From positions 1 through 64,000 of the forward strand of contig SVLG01000001.1 in the NCBI GenBank assembly GCA_015068055.1: a stretch of 64,000 nucleotides of DNA. Direction: 5' to 3'. The notes under the pieces were generated by a model that ran no database searches, was not told the DNA's origin, and saw only the letters and a program-made list of their open reading frames with translations. This document shows positions 23,700-31,219 of this stretch, piece by piece. Each line of letters starts with the position of its first letter. The first letter of the stretch is position 1. Position numbers and translations under genes: made by a program. This DNA comes from Oscillospiraceae bacterium (GTDB taxonomy: Bacteria; Bacillota_A; Clostridia; Oscillospirales; Oscillospiraceae).

Positions 23700-25046
23700 A
23701 TGAAAATAGCCGTCATCAACGGAAGCCCCAAGGGCAAATACAGCATTACTCTCCAGACCGTTCTCTATCTCCAGAGGAAATTCCCCGAACACGAATTTTC
23801 CGTCCTCCACGCATCGCAGAAGATCAAAGCGCTGGAAAAGGACTTTTCCGAGGCCCGCGCCCTTCTCGCCTCCGCCGACGCCGTTCTCTTTTCCTATCCG
23901 GTCTACACCTTCCTCTGCCCTTCTCAGCTCCACCGCTTTATTGAACTGCTGAAAGCCGACGGGCTGGACATCTCCGGCAAGTATGCCACCCAGATCAGCA
24001 CCTCCAAGCACTTCTACGACGTCACCGCTCACCGCTACATCGAGGAAAACGCCGCCGATCTGGGTCTCCTCTACATCCGCGGACTCTCGGCGGATATGGA
24101 GGATCTCCTGACGGACGAAGGCAAGCACGATGCGGAGAAGTTCTTTGAGCGTTTCCTTTTCTCGGCGGAAAACGGCATCTATGACGCGGGCAAAAAAGCC
24201 GCCGACTTCACTCCCATCCGCGCCGCAGCTGCCGAAGCGTCTCCCAAAAAGAGCGGCCGGGACATCGTCATCCTCACCGACGATACCAACCCCGAGTCCA
24301 ATCTCAGCCGGATGACGGAGCGCTTCCGCGCCCGCTTCCCCTATGAAACCCGCACCGTGAACCTTGCGGAGTACCCTCTGCAGGGCGGCTGCCTTGGGTG
24401 TTTTCGCTGCGCGGTGTCGGAAAAGTGCGTATACAAGGACGGCTTCGACCGCTTCCTCCGGGAAAAGATCCAGACAGCGGATGCCATTGTCTATGCCTTT
24501 ACCGTTTCCGACCATTCCATGGGCGCCCGCTTCAAGATGTACGACGACCGCAACTTCTGCAACGGCCACCGCACCGTCACCGTGGGTATGCCCGTGGCTT
24601 ACCTCTGCTCCGGGCCTTACAGCACCGAGAGCAACCTCCGGGACGTGATCGAAGCCCGGGCGGAGACCGGCGGCAACTTCCTCTGCGGCGTGGCCACCGA
24701 CGAACGAAACCCCGATGCCGCCGTGGATACGCTGGCAAAGAGTCTCGCCTTTGCGCTGGAAACCGGCCACACAGCCCCGCAGAACTTCTGGGGTGTGGGC
24801 GGCATGAAGATCTTCCGGGATCTTATCTGGCAAATGCGCGGCATGATGCGGGCCGACCATAAGTTCTATAAAAAGCAGGGCATCTACGACTTCCCCCAGA
24901 AAAAGTTTTTCTCCAGTCTGAAGATGTACGGCGTGGGTCTTCTGCTCTCCAACGAAAAGATCCTCAGCAAAATGGGCAATAAAATGAACGAGGGTATGCT
25001 GATGCCCTATAAAAAGATGTTTGACGAAATGGACAGGAAAGGATGA
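23700..25046 (+). CDS. NAD(P)H-dependent FMN oxidoreductase with two tandem flavodoxin-like domains
   Basis: A 448-residue cytoplasmic flavoprotein. Domain 1 (about 1-160) opens with KIAVINGSPKGKYSITLQT, the phosphate loop of NADPH-dependent FMN reductases, and has the flavin contact SYPVYTFLCPSQLHRFIELL. Domain 2 (about 190-360) opens with DIVILTDDTNPESNLSRM and has the Cys-rich GGCLGCFRCAVSEKCVYKD common in clostridial IsfA-like reductases. The last 80 residues are basic and hydrophobic. Single-domain relatives are about 180-250 residues, so this is a fusion or duplication. Domain 1 lacks the Cys motif, so the halves may differ in role. The stop overlaps the next frame. Confidence 0.8.
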   Translation: MKIAVINGSPKGKYSITLQTVLYLQRKFPEHEFSVLHASQKIKALEKDFSEARALLASADAVLFSYPVYTFLCPSQLHRFIELLKADGLDISGKYATQISTSKHFYDVTAHRYIEENAADLGLLYIRGLSADMEDLLTDEGKHDAEKFFERFLFSAENGIYDAGKKAADFTPIRAAAAEASPKKSGRDIVILTDDTNPESNLSRMTERFRARFPYETRTVNLAEYPLQGGCLGCFRCAVSEKCVYKDGFDRFLREKIQTADAIVYAFTVSDHSMGARFKMYDDRNFCNGHRTVTVGMPVAYLCSGPYSTESNLRDVIEARAETGGNFLCGVATDERNPDAAVDTLAKSLAFALETGHTAPQNFWGVGGMKIFRDLIWQMRGMMRADHKFYKKQGIYDFPQKKFFSSLKMYGVGLLLSNEKILSKMGNKMNEGMLMPYKKMFDEMDRKG

Positions 25047-25051
25047 CAACC

Positions 25052-25864
25052 ATGCGTATCCGTGTTCTTGCGCTGCTGCTGACGGTGCTGCTGCTTTGCG
25101 GCTGCGGCGGCGCGGCTCCCGCACCTACCCCCGCACCCACTCCTGCACCCAGCGCCGAACCTGCGGCGGAGCCGACAGCAGAACCCACGCCCGAGCCGAC
25201 TCCGGAGCCTACGCCGGAACCCGCACCCGAGCCGACCCCCGAACCCACACCCGAGCCGACCCCCGAACCCACAGCGGAACCCACGGCGGAACCCATTGGG
25301 GTGGAGACCTACACCACGAAACTGGCGGGAAACGTGCCCATCTATGACGGCCCCGGCTACGACTGCCGCTATGTGACCGTGGTGGGGCAGGACGGCGTTT
25401 ATACCATCGTGGAAGAGGCGCTCGACGCTTACGGCGGCCTTTGGGGAAAACTCAAGTCCGGTATCGGCTGGGTGAATCTCAGCGATGAGCCCGCCGACAG
25501 CATTCCCTATCCCCTCTTTACTGCCGATTTCGCCTTTCCGGAGCTTTTGGCAAGCGGCGATTTCGCCCGCTGCAACGTGGATGACGGGGAATACAGCATC
25601 AAGCTGATGATCCTGCCCCATGAGACTCTCCGGGATGTGCGCTTTGAGAGGCTGGTTTGGGAAGAAGCGGGCTACCGGGTGGATTGCACCTATGACACAT
25701 TCCCGGAACTCAGCGCCGCCTGGCCGCTGGTGGCGGACGTGGTGTTTTACGGGGATATGACCACCTATGGTCTGTCCTTTACGGATGAGTACGGCGCGGA
25801 GCGTCACTTTGCCATCAGCATAAGCGGCAGGGACGGCTCCATTGTTTCTACGGAATACAAATAA
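25052..25864 (+). CDS. Lipoprotein with Pro/Thr/Glu repeat stalk and SH3-like domain
   Basis: A 270-residue surface lipoprotein. The signal sequence ends in LCGC with the lipidated Cys at 18. Residues about 23-82 are a low-complexity stalk of PTPEPTPEP-type repeats. Then an SH3b-like domain appears (NVPIYDGPGYDCRYVTVVGQ, then GGLWGKLKSGIGWVNLSDE) and a C-terminal domain of about 110 residues of unknown type. An upstream ATG at 25043 overlaps the previous stop (ATGA), but AGGAAAGG is too close to it; 25052 has better spacing. It probably spans the wall; function unknown. Confidence 0.75.
   Translation: MRIRVLALLLTVLLLCGCGGAAPAPTPAPTPAPSAEPAAEPTAEPTPEPTPEPTPEPAPEPTPEPTPEPTPEPTAEPTAEPIGVETYTTKLAGNVPIYDGPGYDCRYVTVVGQDGVYTIVEEALDAYGGLWGKLKSGIGWVNLSDEPADSIPYPLFTADFAFPELLASGDFARCNVDDGEYSIKLMILPHETLRDVRFERLVWEEAGYRVDCTYDTFPELSAAWPLVADVVFYGDMTTYGLSFTDEYGAERHFAISISGRDGSIVSTEYK
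25121..25291 (+). repeat. Low-complexity Pro-Thr/Glu codon repeat
   Basis: Tandem copies of a 12-base unit (CCCGAACCCACA, CCGGAGCCTACG and similar) encode the lipoprotein stalk. Such tracts often change length by slippage. The opposite strand shows an artificial Gly/Val/Ser frame here. Confidence 0.8.
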
Positions 25865-25892
25865 AAAACGGAGGCATAAGCCTCCGTTTTTT
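25863..25892. terminator. Bidirectional Rho-independent terminator
   Basis: AAAAAACGGAGGC-ATAA-GCCTCCGTTTTTT has a T run on both strands. It closes the lipoprotein gene and the convergent six-gene operon. Confidence 0.93.
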
Positions 25893-26152
25893 CAGCCCCT
25901 TATCAGCGTGACAAGGTTCCAGACAAAGAACCCCGCCGGCAAAGCCATCATAACCCAGTTGATGATCCGTGTGCCCCGATCCTCGCTGCTGCGGATGCAA
26001 TAGACAAGATAGACGATCCACAAAGCGCAGGCCAGCAGCGTCAGCAGGGGAAAGCCGATGACCACCGCCAGCACAAACAGTATGCTGAGCCAATTGCGCA
26101 TCTTCTCCCGCTTCCAGTGTTCCCGAATGGCAGCCTTGCTTTCTTCATCCAT
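25892..26152 (-). CDS. Small membrane protein of unknown function
   Basis: An 86-residue protein with a charged N-terminus (MDEESKAAIREHWKREKMRN) and two or three membrane segments (ILFVLAVVIGFPLLTLLACA, then IVYLVYCI, then VMMALPAGFFVWNLVTLI). AGAGGTG lies 7 bases before the ATG at 26152; the frame from 26179 has none. It is last in the operon after the PIG-V-like mannosyltransferase, 23 bases downstream, and could be an accessory membrane subunit. I do not recognise a family. Confidence 0.7.
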   Translation of the reverse strand: MDEESKAAIREHWKREKMRNWLSILFVLAVVIGFPLLTLLACALWIVYLVYCIRSSEDRGTRIINWVMMALPAGFFVWNLVTLIRG

Positions 26153-26175
26153 GAATATCACCTCTTTTATATTTT

Positions 26176-27405
26176 TCACATAATCGACTGGCCGTTCATG
26201 AAGTTATAGTAAAACCATGCGCAGCAGACACTCTCGCAGGCGATGAGCGCATACCACGCCCATTTATGCCGGAAGCGTGCCGCGCTGAGGTAGAGGGTAT
26301 GGCAGCCAAACATATAACGGCAGCCGCTGATAAGCCAGCTGGCCAGATAGCACATACCCAGATACCCGCCGCCGTAGACCACCTGTTCCGTGGAAAGCCC
26401 CCGCCAAAGCCCCGCAAAAAGAAGGGCCGCGGCGATGAAGTAGAGGAAAAGCTGGGGCAGGTAAATGATCTTGCCAAGCCACGGATAGCCAAGGTTCATC
26501 TCCCACTGCTGGGCGACCGTTTTCCCCAGCCACTGGGTGTGCTGCCACCAGGGGCGGATGCTCTCATAGTAGCGGAAAGCGAAGAAATCCCCGGTGTGGA
26601 GGTAGTTCAGCAGGAGATACAGGCCCCAGCCCGCCGGGATGGCGAGGATGGCGAGCATACCGCGCCGAAAGCCGCTCTTACGCCACTCCTTCCAGACGGC
26701 ATAGACAAAGGCCGGCAGAAGGGCTATGCCCTGCACCCGGCAGAGAATACAGAAGAAGCCCCACACCCCCGCTCCCCCGAAGCGCCGACGGCTGAGGGCG
26801 TAGAGACAGCCCAGAGACAGACAGAGAAAAAGCCCCTCCGTAAAGACACCCAGCGCAAAAAACGCCTGCGGATAAAGCCAAAAGGTCCAAAGCGCCCGCC
26901 ACGGGTGCTTCGTCTCTCCGGCGGCCAGCTTCCAGAGCAGATAGGACGCGGCGCAGAAGGCACTCTGCGAGATCAGGAACCCTGCCAGTGCAAAGTTCCC
27001 GCCCAATACTCTCCCCAGCAGCCCCATCAAAAAGGGGTAAAGGGGATAGAACACGATGAGGTTTATTTTCTCCCCCGCCGTGGCATATCCGTTTTCTGCC
27101 AACCAGAGATAGTGGGGCGCATCCCCGGCCACGGTGAAGCGCTCATAAAAAAGGGAAAAAAAGCCATCGCCCTTCCATTCCTGCGCCAACCACGCCAGAA
27201 AGCAAAGCCCCCATAAAACGGCGAGACCGCCGAAAGCCGCCGCCCATGGTTCCCATGGACGGTGCTTTTTTGTCCGTTGGGGCCGTTCCACCGGGAGAAA
27301 ACGGGGCATTTTCGCGCCGCAGAGATCCCTCAGCGCCATCAGGGAAAGCAGCACCATGAGGGTAAGCATCACGGCGCTGCTGCTGAGATTTAAAAAGAGC
27401 TTCAT
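26176..27405 (-). CDS. PIG-V-like (GPI mannosyltransferase 2 family) membrane glycosyltransferase
   Basis: A 409-residue polytopic protein with about 10 helices. It carries the family signature GDAPHYLWLAENGYATAGEK (Asp and His-Tyr in the first extracytoplasmic loop), then INLIVFYPLYPFLMGLLGRV, with LYPQAFFALGVFTEGLFL and CRVQGIALLPAFVYAVWK further on. Such bacterial enzymes transfer mannose or a similar sugar from a polyprenyl donor. ATG at 27405 overlaps the stop of the upstream deaminase gene (ATGA). Its place at the end of a tRNA-editing/purine salvage operon is odd functionally; no acceptor can be named. Confidence 0.78.
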   Translation of the reverse strand: MKLFLNLSSSAVMLTLMVLLSLMALRDLCGAKMPRFLPVERPQRTKKHRPWEPWAAAFGGLAVLWGLCFLAWLAQEWKGDGFFSLFYERFTVAGDAPHYLWLAENGYATAGEKINLIVFYPLYPFLMGLLGRVLGGNFALAGFLISQSAFCAASYLLWKLAAGETKHPWRALWTFWLYPQAFFALGVFTEGLFLCLSLGCLYALSRRRFGGAGVWGFFCILCRVQGIALLPAFVYAVWKEWRKSGFRRGMLAILAIPAGWGLYLLLNYLHTGDFFAFRYYESIRPWWQHTQWLGKTVAQQWEMNLGYPWLGKIIYLPQLFLYFIAAALLFAGLWRGLSTEQVVYGGGYLGMCYLASWLISGCRYMFGCHTLYLSAARFRHKWAWYALIACESVCCAWFYYNFMNGQSIM

Positions 27406-28673
27406 GCTTCGATGAGTTTTTTGGTCTCGTACTCGGCGCGGGCGTAGATCTCCTCGGCGCTCTCGTCCAGATAATACTCGCCCTGTTCGTAGAGAATACG
27501 ACCGGCGATCATGGTGAGCGCCACGTTGGACTTGCTGCCGCTGTAGACGAGGTTCTTGGGGATGTTGTGGATGGGACGCATGTTTGGCTGGTTCAGGTCG
27601 ATGACGATGAGGTCGGCCTGCTTGCCCACGGCGAGCCCCGCGCACTCGGGAAGGCCCATGGCCAGCGCGCCGCCCTTGCAGGCCATTTCCAGAATGGCCA
27701 GAGGATCCATGGCGGCGGCATCCCGGCAGCGGAGCTTCTGCAGTACGGAGGCCAGATACATCTCCCGGAACATATCCAGGGCATTGTTGGAGGAGGGACC
27801 ATCGGTGCCAAGGGCCAGATTCAGGCCCTTATCCAGCATGGTGCTGAGAGGGGCCACGCCGCTGGCCAGCTTTGCGTTGGAGGCCGGGCAGCTTACCGCC
27901 CAGAGGCCGCGGCGCTTGAAGATCTCCATGTCGTTCTCGTCCAGCCAGACGCAGTGGAAGCCGCCGCCGCCGTATTCAAAGAGACCTTCCCGCTCGAAAA
28001 GGGCCGTGGGGGAGCAGCCGTGGCGCTCGATGCACTCGCGCGTTTCGCTCTCCGTCTCGCTGTTGTGAGTGTAGAAGGGGGCCTTGTAAGCGTCCACCAG
28101 CGTCTTGATGTAGCGCAGCAGCTCTACGTTGGCGGTGTACTCCGCGTGGATGCCCAGCCGGTAGCCGATGAGGGGGTGGATGCCGTTGTACTTTTCAAAG
28201 TCCCGTTCCGCCTCGGTCCAGTCGCTGTCAAACTTGGCCTTGGCCCCGCACATGACGCTGCGGAAGCCGCTGTCGATGCAGGCCTGCACGTAGTGATCCC
28301 GCTGATAGTACATATCAAAGGCCGCCGTGACGCCGCCGGAGAGGTACTCCAGATTGGCAAGCTTTGTAAAGGCATAGACCGCGTCGGGGGTGAGCTTGGC
28401 CTCCAGCGGGAAGATCTTGTTGAACAGCCAGTCCTGCAGGGGCAGGTCGTCGGCATAGGAACGAACAAAGGTCATGGCGGAGTGGGTGTGGGCATTCTTG
28501 AAGCCGGGGAGCAGCAGATTGCCTTTGAGGTCGATCTCCCGCTCAAAAGCGGGTTTTTCCGCGGGGGTGGAGCCAATGTAGCTTACCTTGTCGCCGTCGG
28601 TCCAGAGTTCGCCCTCGATCATCTCCCGGTCGGTGGAGAGGGGCAGGATGCGGGCATTGTAAAAACGGATCAT
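27402..28673 (-). CDS. mtaD: Amidohydrolase, S-adenosylhomocysteine/5'-methylthioadenosine deaminase type
   Basis: A 423-residue TIM-barrel metal hydrolase of the TRZ/ATZ group. The metal-binding NAHTHSAM (H-x-H) follows the small beta domain at about residue 62, LGIHAEYT and the later CVWLDENDM region provide further ligands, and LALGTDGPSSNNALDMFREM supplies the final Asp. Known members deaminate SAH, MTA, adenosine or 5'-deoxyadenosine. It lies directly downstream of purine nucleoside phosphorylase, which would split the inosine-type product. AAGGAGG precedes the ATG. Confidence 0.86.
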   Translation of the reverse strand: MIRFYNARILPLSTDREMIEGELWTDGDKVSYIGSTPAEKPAFEREIDLKGNLLLPGFKNAHTHSAMTFVRSYADDLPLQDWLFNKIFPLEAKLTPDAVYAFTKLANLEYLSGGVTAAFDMYYQRDHYVQACIDSGFRSVMCGAKAKFDSDWTEAERDFEKYNGIHPLIGYRLGIHAEYTANVELLRYIKTLVDAYKAPFYTHNSETESETRECIERHGCSPTALFEREGLFEYGGGGFHCVWLDENDMEIFKRRGLWAVSCPASNAKLASGVAPLSTMLDKGLNLALGTDGPSSNNALDMFREMYLASVLQKLRCRDAAAMDPLAILEMACKGGALAMGLPECAGLAVGKQADLIVIDLNQPNMRPIHNIPKNLVYSGSKSNVALTMIAGRILYEQGEYYLDESAEEIYARAEYETKKLIEA

Positions 28674-28685
28674 GCTTCTTCCTCC

Positions 28686-29513
28686 TTATTCGTGCATGGC
28701 CGCCACGCTGTCCCAGAGAAGGGACTGGAAGCGGGGAGCGGCGGCATTGGCGGCTTCAATGACCTCCTCGCCGGAAAGGGGCGTGGGAGAGATGCCGGCG
28801 GCCTTGTTGGCAATGCAGCTCACCGCACAGACGCGCAGCCCGCAGTGACGGGCGGCCATGGCCTCCACCACCGTGGACATGCCCACCGCGTCGGCACCCA
28901 GTCTGCCCAGCATACGGATGTCCGCCGGGGTCTCAAAGCTGGGACCGCTGTACTGGACGTAGACTCCTTCCTTCAGGTCGATGCCGTTCTTCTCGGCAGC
29001 AGCGCGAAGGACGGCACGCAGGGACTTATCGTAGACTTCGCTCATGTCCGGGAAGCGGACACCCAGCTCATCGATGTTCTCGCCGATGAGGGGGTTGGGG
29101 ATAAAAAAGCCGATGTGGTCGGTGAGCATCATGAGATCCCCGGCGTCCAGATCGGAGCGGATACCACCGGAGGCGTTGGTGAGGAAGAACACCTTCGCAC
29201 CCATGAGCTTCAGAAGTCGGGCGGGCATGGCCACGTCCGCACCGGTGTAGCCCTCGTACATATGCACGCGGCCCTGCATCACGGCTACGGGGGTTTTCTC
29301 CACATAGCCAAAGAGGAAGCGGCCCGCGTGACCAGGGGCGGTGGACACGGGGAAGCCGGGGATGTCGCCGTAGGCGATCTCCGCCACCTTGTCAATCTTA
29401 TCGCCAAAGGCACCCAGACCGCTGCCCAGCACGATGCCCACTTCGGGGACAAAGTCGGTCACCTTTCTCACGGCCTCCAGCGCCTTCAAAAGCCTCTCGT
29501 ATTCCTTGTGCAT
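28686..29513 (-). CDS. punA: Purine-nucleoside phosphorylase (trimeric PNP type)
   Basis: A 275-residue enzyme that cleaves inosine, guanosine and related nucleosides with phosphate. Family motifs are IVLGSGLGAFGDKI (phosphate site), GHAGRFLFGYV, VAVMQGRVHMYEGYT, LTNASGGIRSDLDAGDLMML, YVQYSGPSFETPADIRMLG and GMSTVVEAMAARH. The length fits the trimeric class. TAAGGAG precedes the ATG. It lies between ybaK and the SAH/MTA deaminase in one operon and gives a clear salvage route. Confidence 0.95.
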   Translation of the reverse strand: MHKEYERLLKALEAVRKVTDFVPEVGIVLGSGLGAFGDKIDKVAEIAYGDIPGFPVSTAPGHAGRFLFGYVEKTPVAVMQGRVHMYEGYTGADVAMPARLLKLMGAKVFFLTNASGGIRSDLDAGDLMMLTDHIGFFIPNPLIGENIDELGVRFPDMSEVYDKSLRAVLRAAAEKNGIDLKEGVYVQYSGPSFETPADIRMLGRLGADAVGMSTVVEAMAARHCGLRVCAVSCIANKAAGISPTPLSGEEVIEAANAAAPRFQSLLWDSVAAMHE

Positions 29514-29525
29514 AATATTTTCTCC

Positions 29526-29972
29526 TTATTCCGTTATATCCGCAAATTCCGCGCCGATGAGCGCGGAGAGCGCCTCCACATCCACTTCCACCTGAACGCC
29601 CCGACGCCCCGCGCTGCAGCAAAAGCGCTCGGAGATAAGGGCCATCTCATCGATGAATGTGGGAAAGGGCTTTTTCATGCCCAGCGGGGAGCAACCCCCG
29701 TGGACATAGCCGGTGAGGGGCAGCAGCTCCTTTTGTTTGATCATGGCAATGCTCTTTACTCCGGCGGCCTTCGCCGCCTTTTTGAGATCCAGCGTGCACT
29801 GGATGGGGATTACAAATACATGGTGAGCGCCCTTGCCATCCTCGGTGACCAGTGTCTTGAACACCCCCTCCTCGTCGGGAAGGGGGCCGTCCGGGTCAAA
29901 ATAATGGGCGGTGTAGGGGATCTGTGCCTGCTCCAGCAGGCGCATCACGTTGGTCTTGTCGTCCTTAGCCAT
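29526..29972 (-). CDS. ybaK: YbaK-type Cys-tRNA(Pro)/aminoacyl-tRNA deacylase
   Basis: A 148-residue trans-editing factor that hydrolyses mischarged Cys-tRNA(Pro). The N-terminal TNVMRLLEQAQIPYTAHYFD, KTLVTEDGKGAHHVFVIPI, the Lys in AAKAAGVKSIAMI and the signature LTGYVHGGCSPLGMKKPFPT are diagnostic. ATG at 29972 overlaps the stop of the AlaX gene by eight bases (ATGGCTAA). Together the pair forms a small translation quality-control unit. Confidence 0.93.
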   Translation of the reverse strand: MAKDDKTNVMRLLEQAQIPYTAHYFDPDGPLPDEEGVFKTLVTEDGKGAHHVFVIPIQCTLDLKKAAKAAGVKSIAMIKQKELLPLTGYVHGGCSPLGMKKPFPTFIDEMALISERFCCSAGRRGVQVEVDVEALSALIGAEFADITE

Positions 29973-31107
29973 GGAAATATGCCTCAATCGTCTCCCGGCT
30001 GGCCGCGGCGCTGCCCTGCAGCATCTGGCTGCTGCCGCCGCCCCGGCCGGAAATGGCAGCGTTAAGTTCCTTACTCATGGCCCGAAGATCTTCGCTTCGG
30101 CTGGCAATGATGTAGCGGTACTGGCCCTCTGCCCCGGCAAAGGCGGCGCAGAGGCGGCACTTTTCCGCCACGGCATTGACAAGCGCGCGCAGGGCATCCA
30201 TGTCCGCGTCCTCAAAAAAGAGACAGACGTTCCCCTCCGTGGGTTCTATGGCGGCCGCCACCGTCTCCATCTCCCGGCGGCGCAGGGCCGTCAGCTCAAA
30301 CTTCGCCTTTTCCAGTTCCTTTTGCAGCCGTTCCACGGCGGAGACAAGCTTGTCTCTGGGGACGGAAAGCTGGGCGGAGAGCTTCGCCGCCTCGGCTCCC
30401 TGCGCAGCAGCGTTCTCATAGGCCGCACGGCCGCAAAGCACCGTCAGGCGCACGCCGCCCCGGTGGCGCATGGACTCCGCGATGCGGATGAGGCCAATCT
30501 CGCCGCTGGCGCTTACATGGGGCGCGCAGCAGGCACAGCGATCCACTTCGCCCGCCTCTACGATGCGCACCGCACCCTCCAGCGCCTTCTTGCTCCGGTA
30601 AGGGAGGGCCGCAAGAGTTTCTGCGTCGGGGAAAAAGCAGCGGAAGGGCTGGTTTTCCCAGACCACTTCGTTGGCCCGGCGTTCCAGGAGGGAAAGATCT
30701 TCAGCGGAGAGTTCCTTATCAAAATCAATGGTCACGAAGCCCTCGGACATATGAAAGCCCACATTTTCGCAGCCAAAGAGCTTGTGAGCAAGACCCGAGA
30801 GAATGTGTTCCCCGGAATGAAACTGCATCCGGGCAAAGCGGGTAGGCCAGTCAATTTCGCCCTGCACCTCGGCCCCCACGGAAAGCGGAGCCGCGCAGCG
30901 GTGCCAGATGTTCTCGCCTTCTTCCTTCATTCCCAGCACGGTCACGCCGGAGAGGCTGCCGCCATCGGCTTCCTGTCCGCCGCCGCCGGGAAAAAAGGCC
31001 GTCTTATCCAGCCGCACATCCCAGCCTTCCCCGTTTTCACGGCAGTCAAGAACCCGGGCCGTAAAGGCGCGGCAGTGGGAGTCGGAATAATAGAGCTTTT
31101 CGGTCAT
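29965..31107 (-). CDS. AlaX-type alanyl-tRNA editing protein with DHHA1 domain
   Basis: A 380-residue stand-alone editing factor that removes Ser or Gly from tRNA(Ala). The AlaRS-like second additional domain has the zinc HxxxH in QFHSGEHILSGLAHKLFG and the CxxxH in RCACCAPHVSASGEIG. N-terminal AFFPGGGGQEADGG is the usual glycine motif. After a coiled-coil (about 230-275) a DHHA1 domain ends in GRGGGSSQMLQGSA, so this is the long AlaX type. I start at 31107 because GGGGAGGC lies 7 bases upstream; the ATG at 31113 is too close. It is the first gene of a six-gene operon. Confidence 0.93.
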   Translation of the reverse strand: MTEKLYYSDSHCRAFTARVLDCRENGEGWDVRLDKTAFFPGGGGQEADGGSLSGVTVLGMKEEGENIWHRCAAPLSVGAEVQGEIDWPTRFARMQFHSGEHILSGLAHKLFGCENVGFHMSEGFVTIDFDKELSAEDLSLLERRANEVVWENQPFRCFFPDAETLAALPYRSKKALEGAVRIVEAGEVDRCACCAPHVSASGEIGLIRIAESMRHRGGVRLTVLCGRAAYENAAAQGAEAAKLSAQLSVPRDKLVSAVERLQKELEKAKFELTALRRREMETVAAAIEPTEGNVCLFFEDADMDALRALVNAVAEKCRLCAAFAGAEGQYRYIIASRSEDLRAMSKELNAAISGRGGGSSQMLQGSAAASRETIEAYFHG

Positions 31108-31138
31108 GGGCATGCCTCCCCATTCAACATATTAAAAT

Positions 31139-31167
31139 ATTATAACCCTTCCCATAGCGCAAATCAA
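31139..31167 (-). promoter_or_regulatory. Promoter of the alaX-ybaK-punA-mtaD operon
   Basis: On the minus strand, TTGATT (31162-31167), 17-base spacer, TATAAT (31139-31144). Its -35 box is two bases from the -35 box of the divergent promoter. Confidence 0.75.
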
Positions 31168-31169
31168 GC

Positions 31170-31199
31170 TTGCCAAGGGCCACAGCTAACCTTTATAAT
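31170..31199 (+). promoter_or_regulatory. Promoter of the RACE/mutY genes
   Basis: TTGCCA (31170-31175), 18-base spacer, TATAAT (31194-31199), with AAGGAGG before the ATG at 31220. The leader would be very short, about 15 bases. Confidence 0.68.
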
Positions 31200-31219
31200 G
31201 AAGAAAAAGGAGGTGGGCC

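Noticed and set aside
25121..25291. Regularly spaced repeats resembling a small CRISPR array
   Set aside because: The unit is 12 bases, in phase with codons, with no spacers and no cas genes.
25007..25807. Minus-strand Gly/Ser/Val or Arg/Gly-rich repeat proteins
   Set aside because: They are the reverse reading of the Pro-Thr-Glu stalk of the plus-strand lipoprotein.
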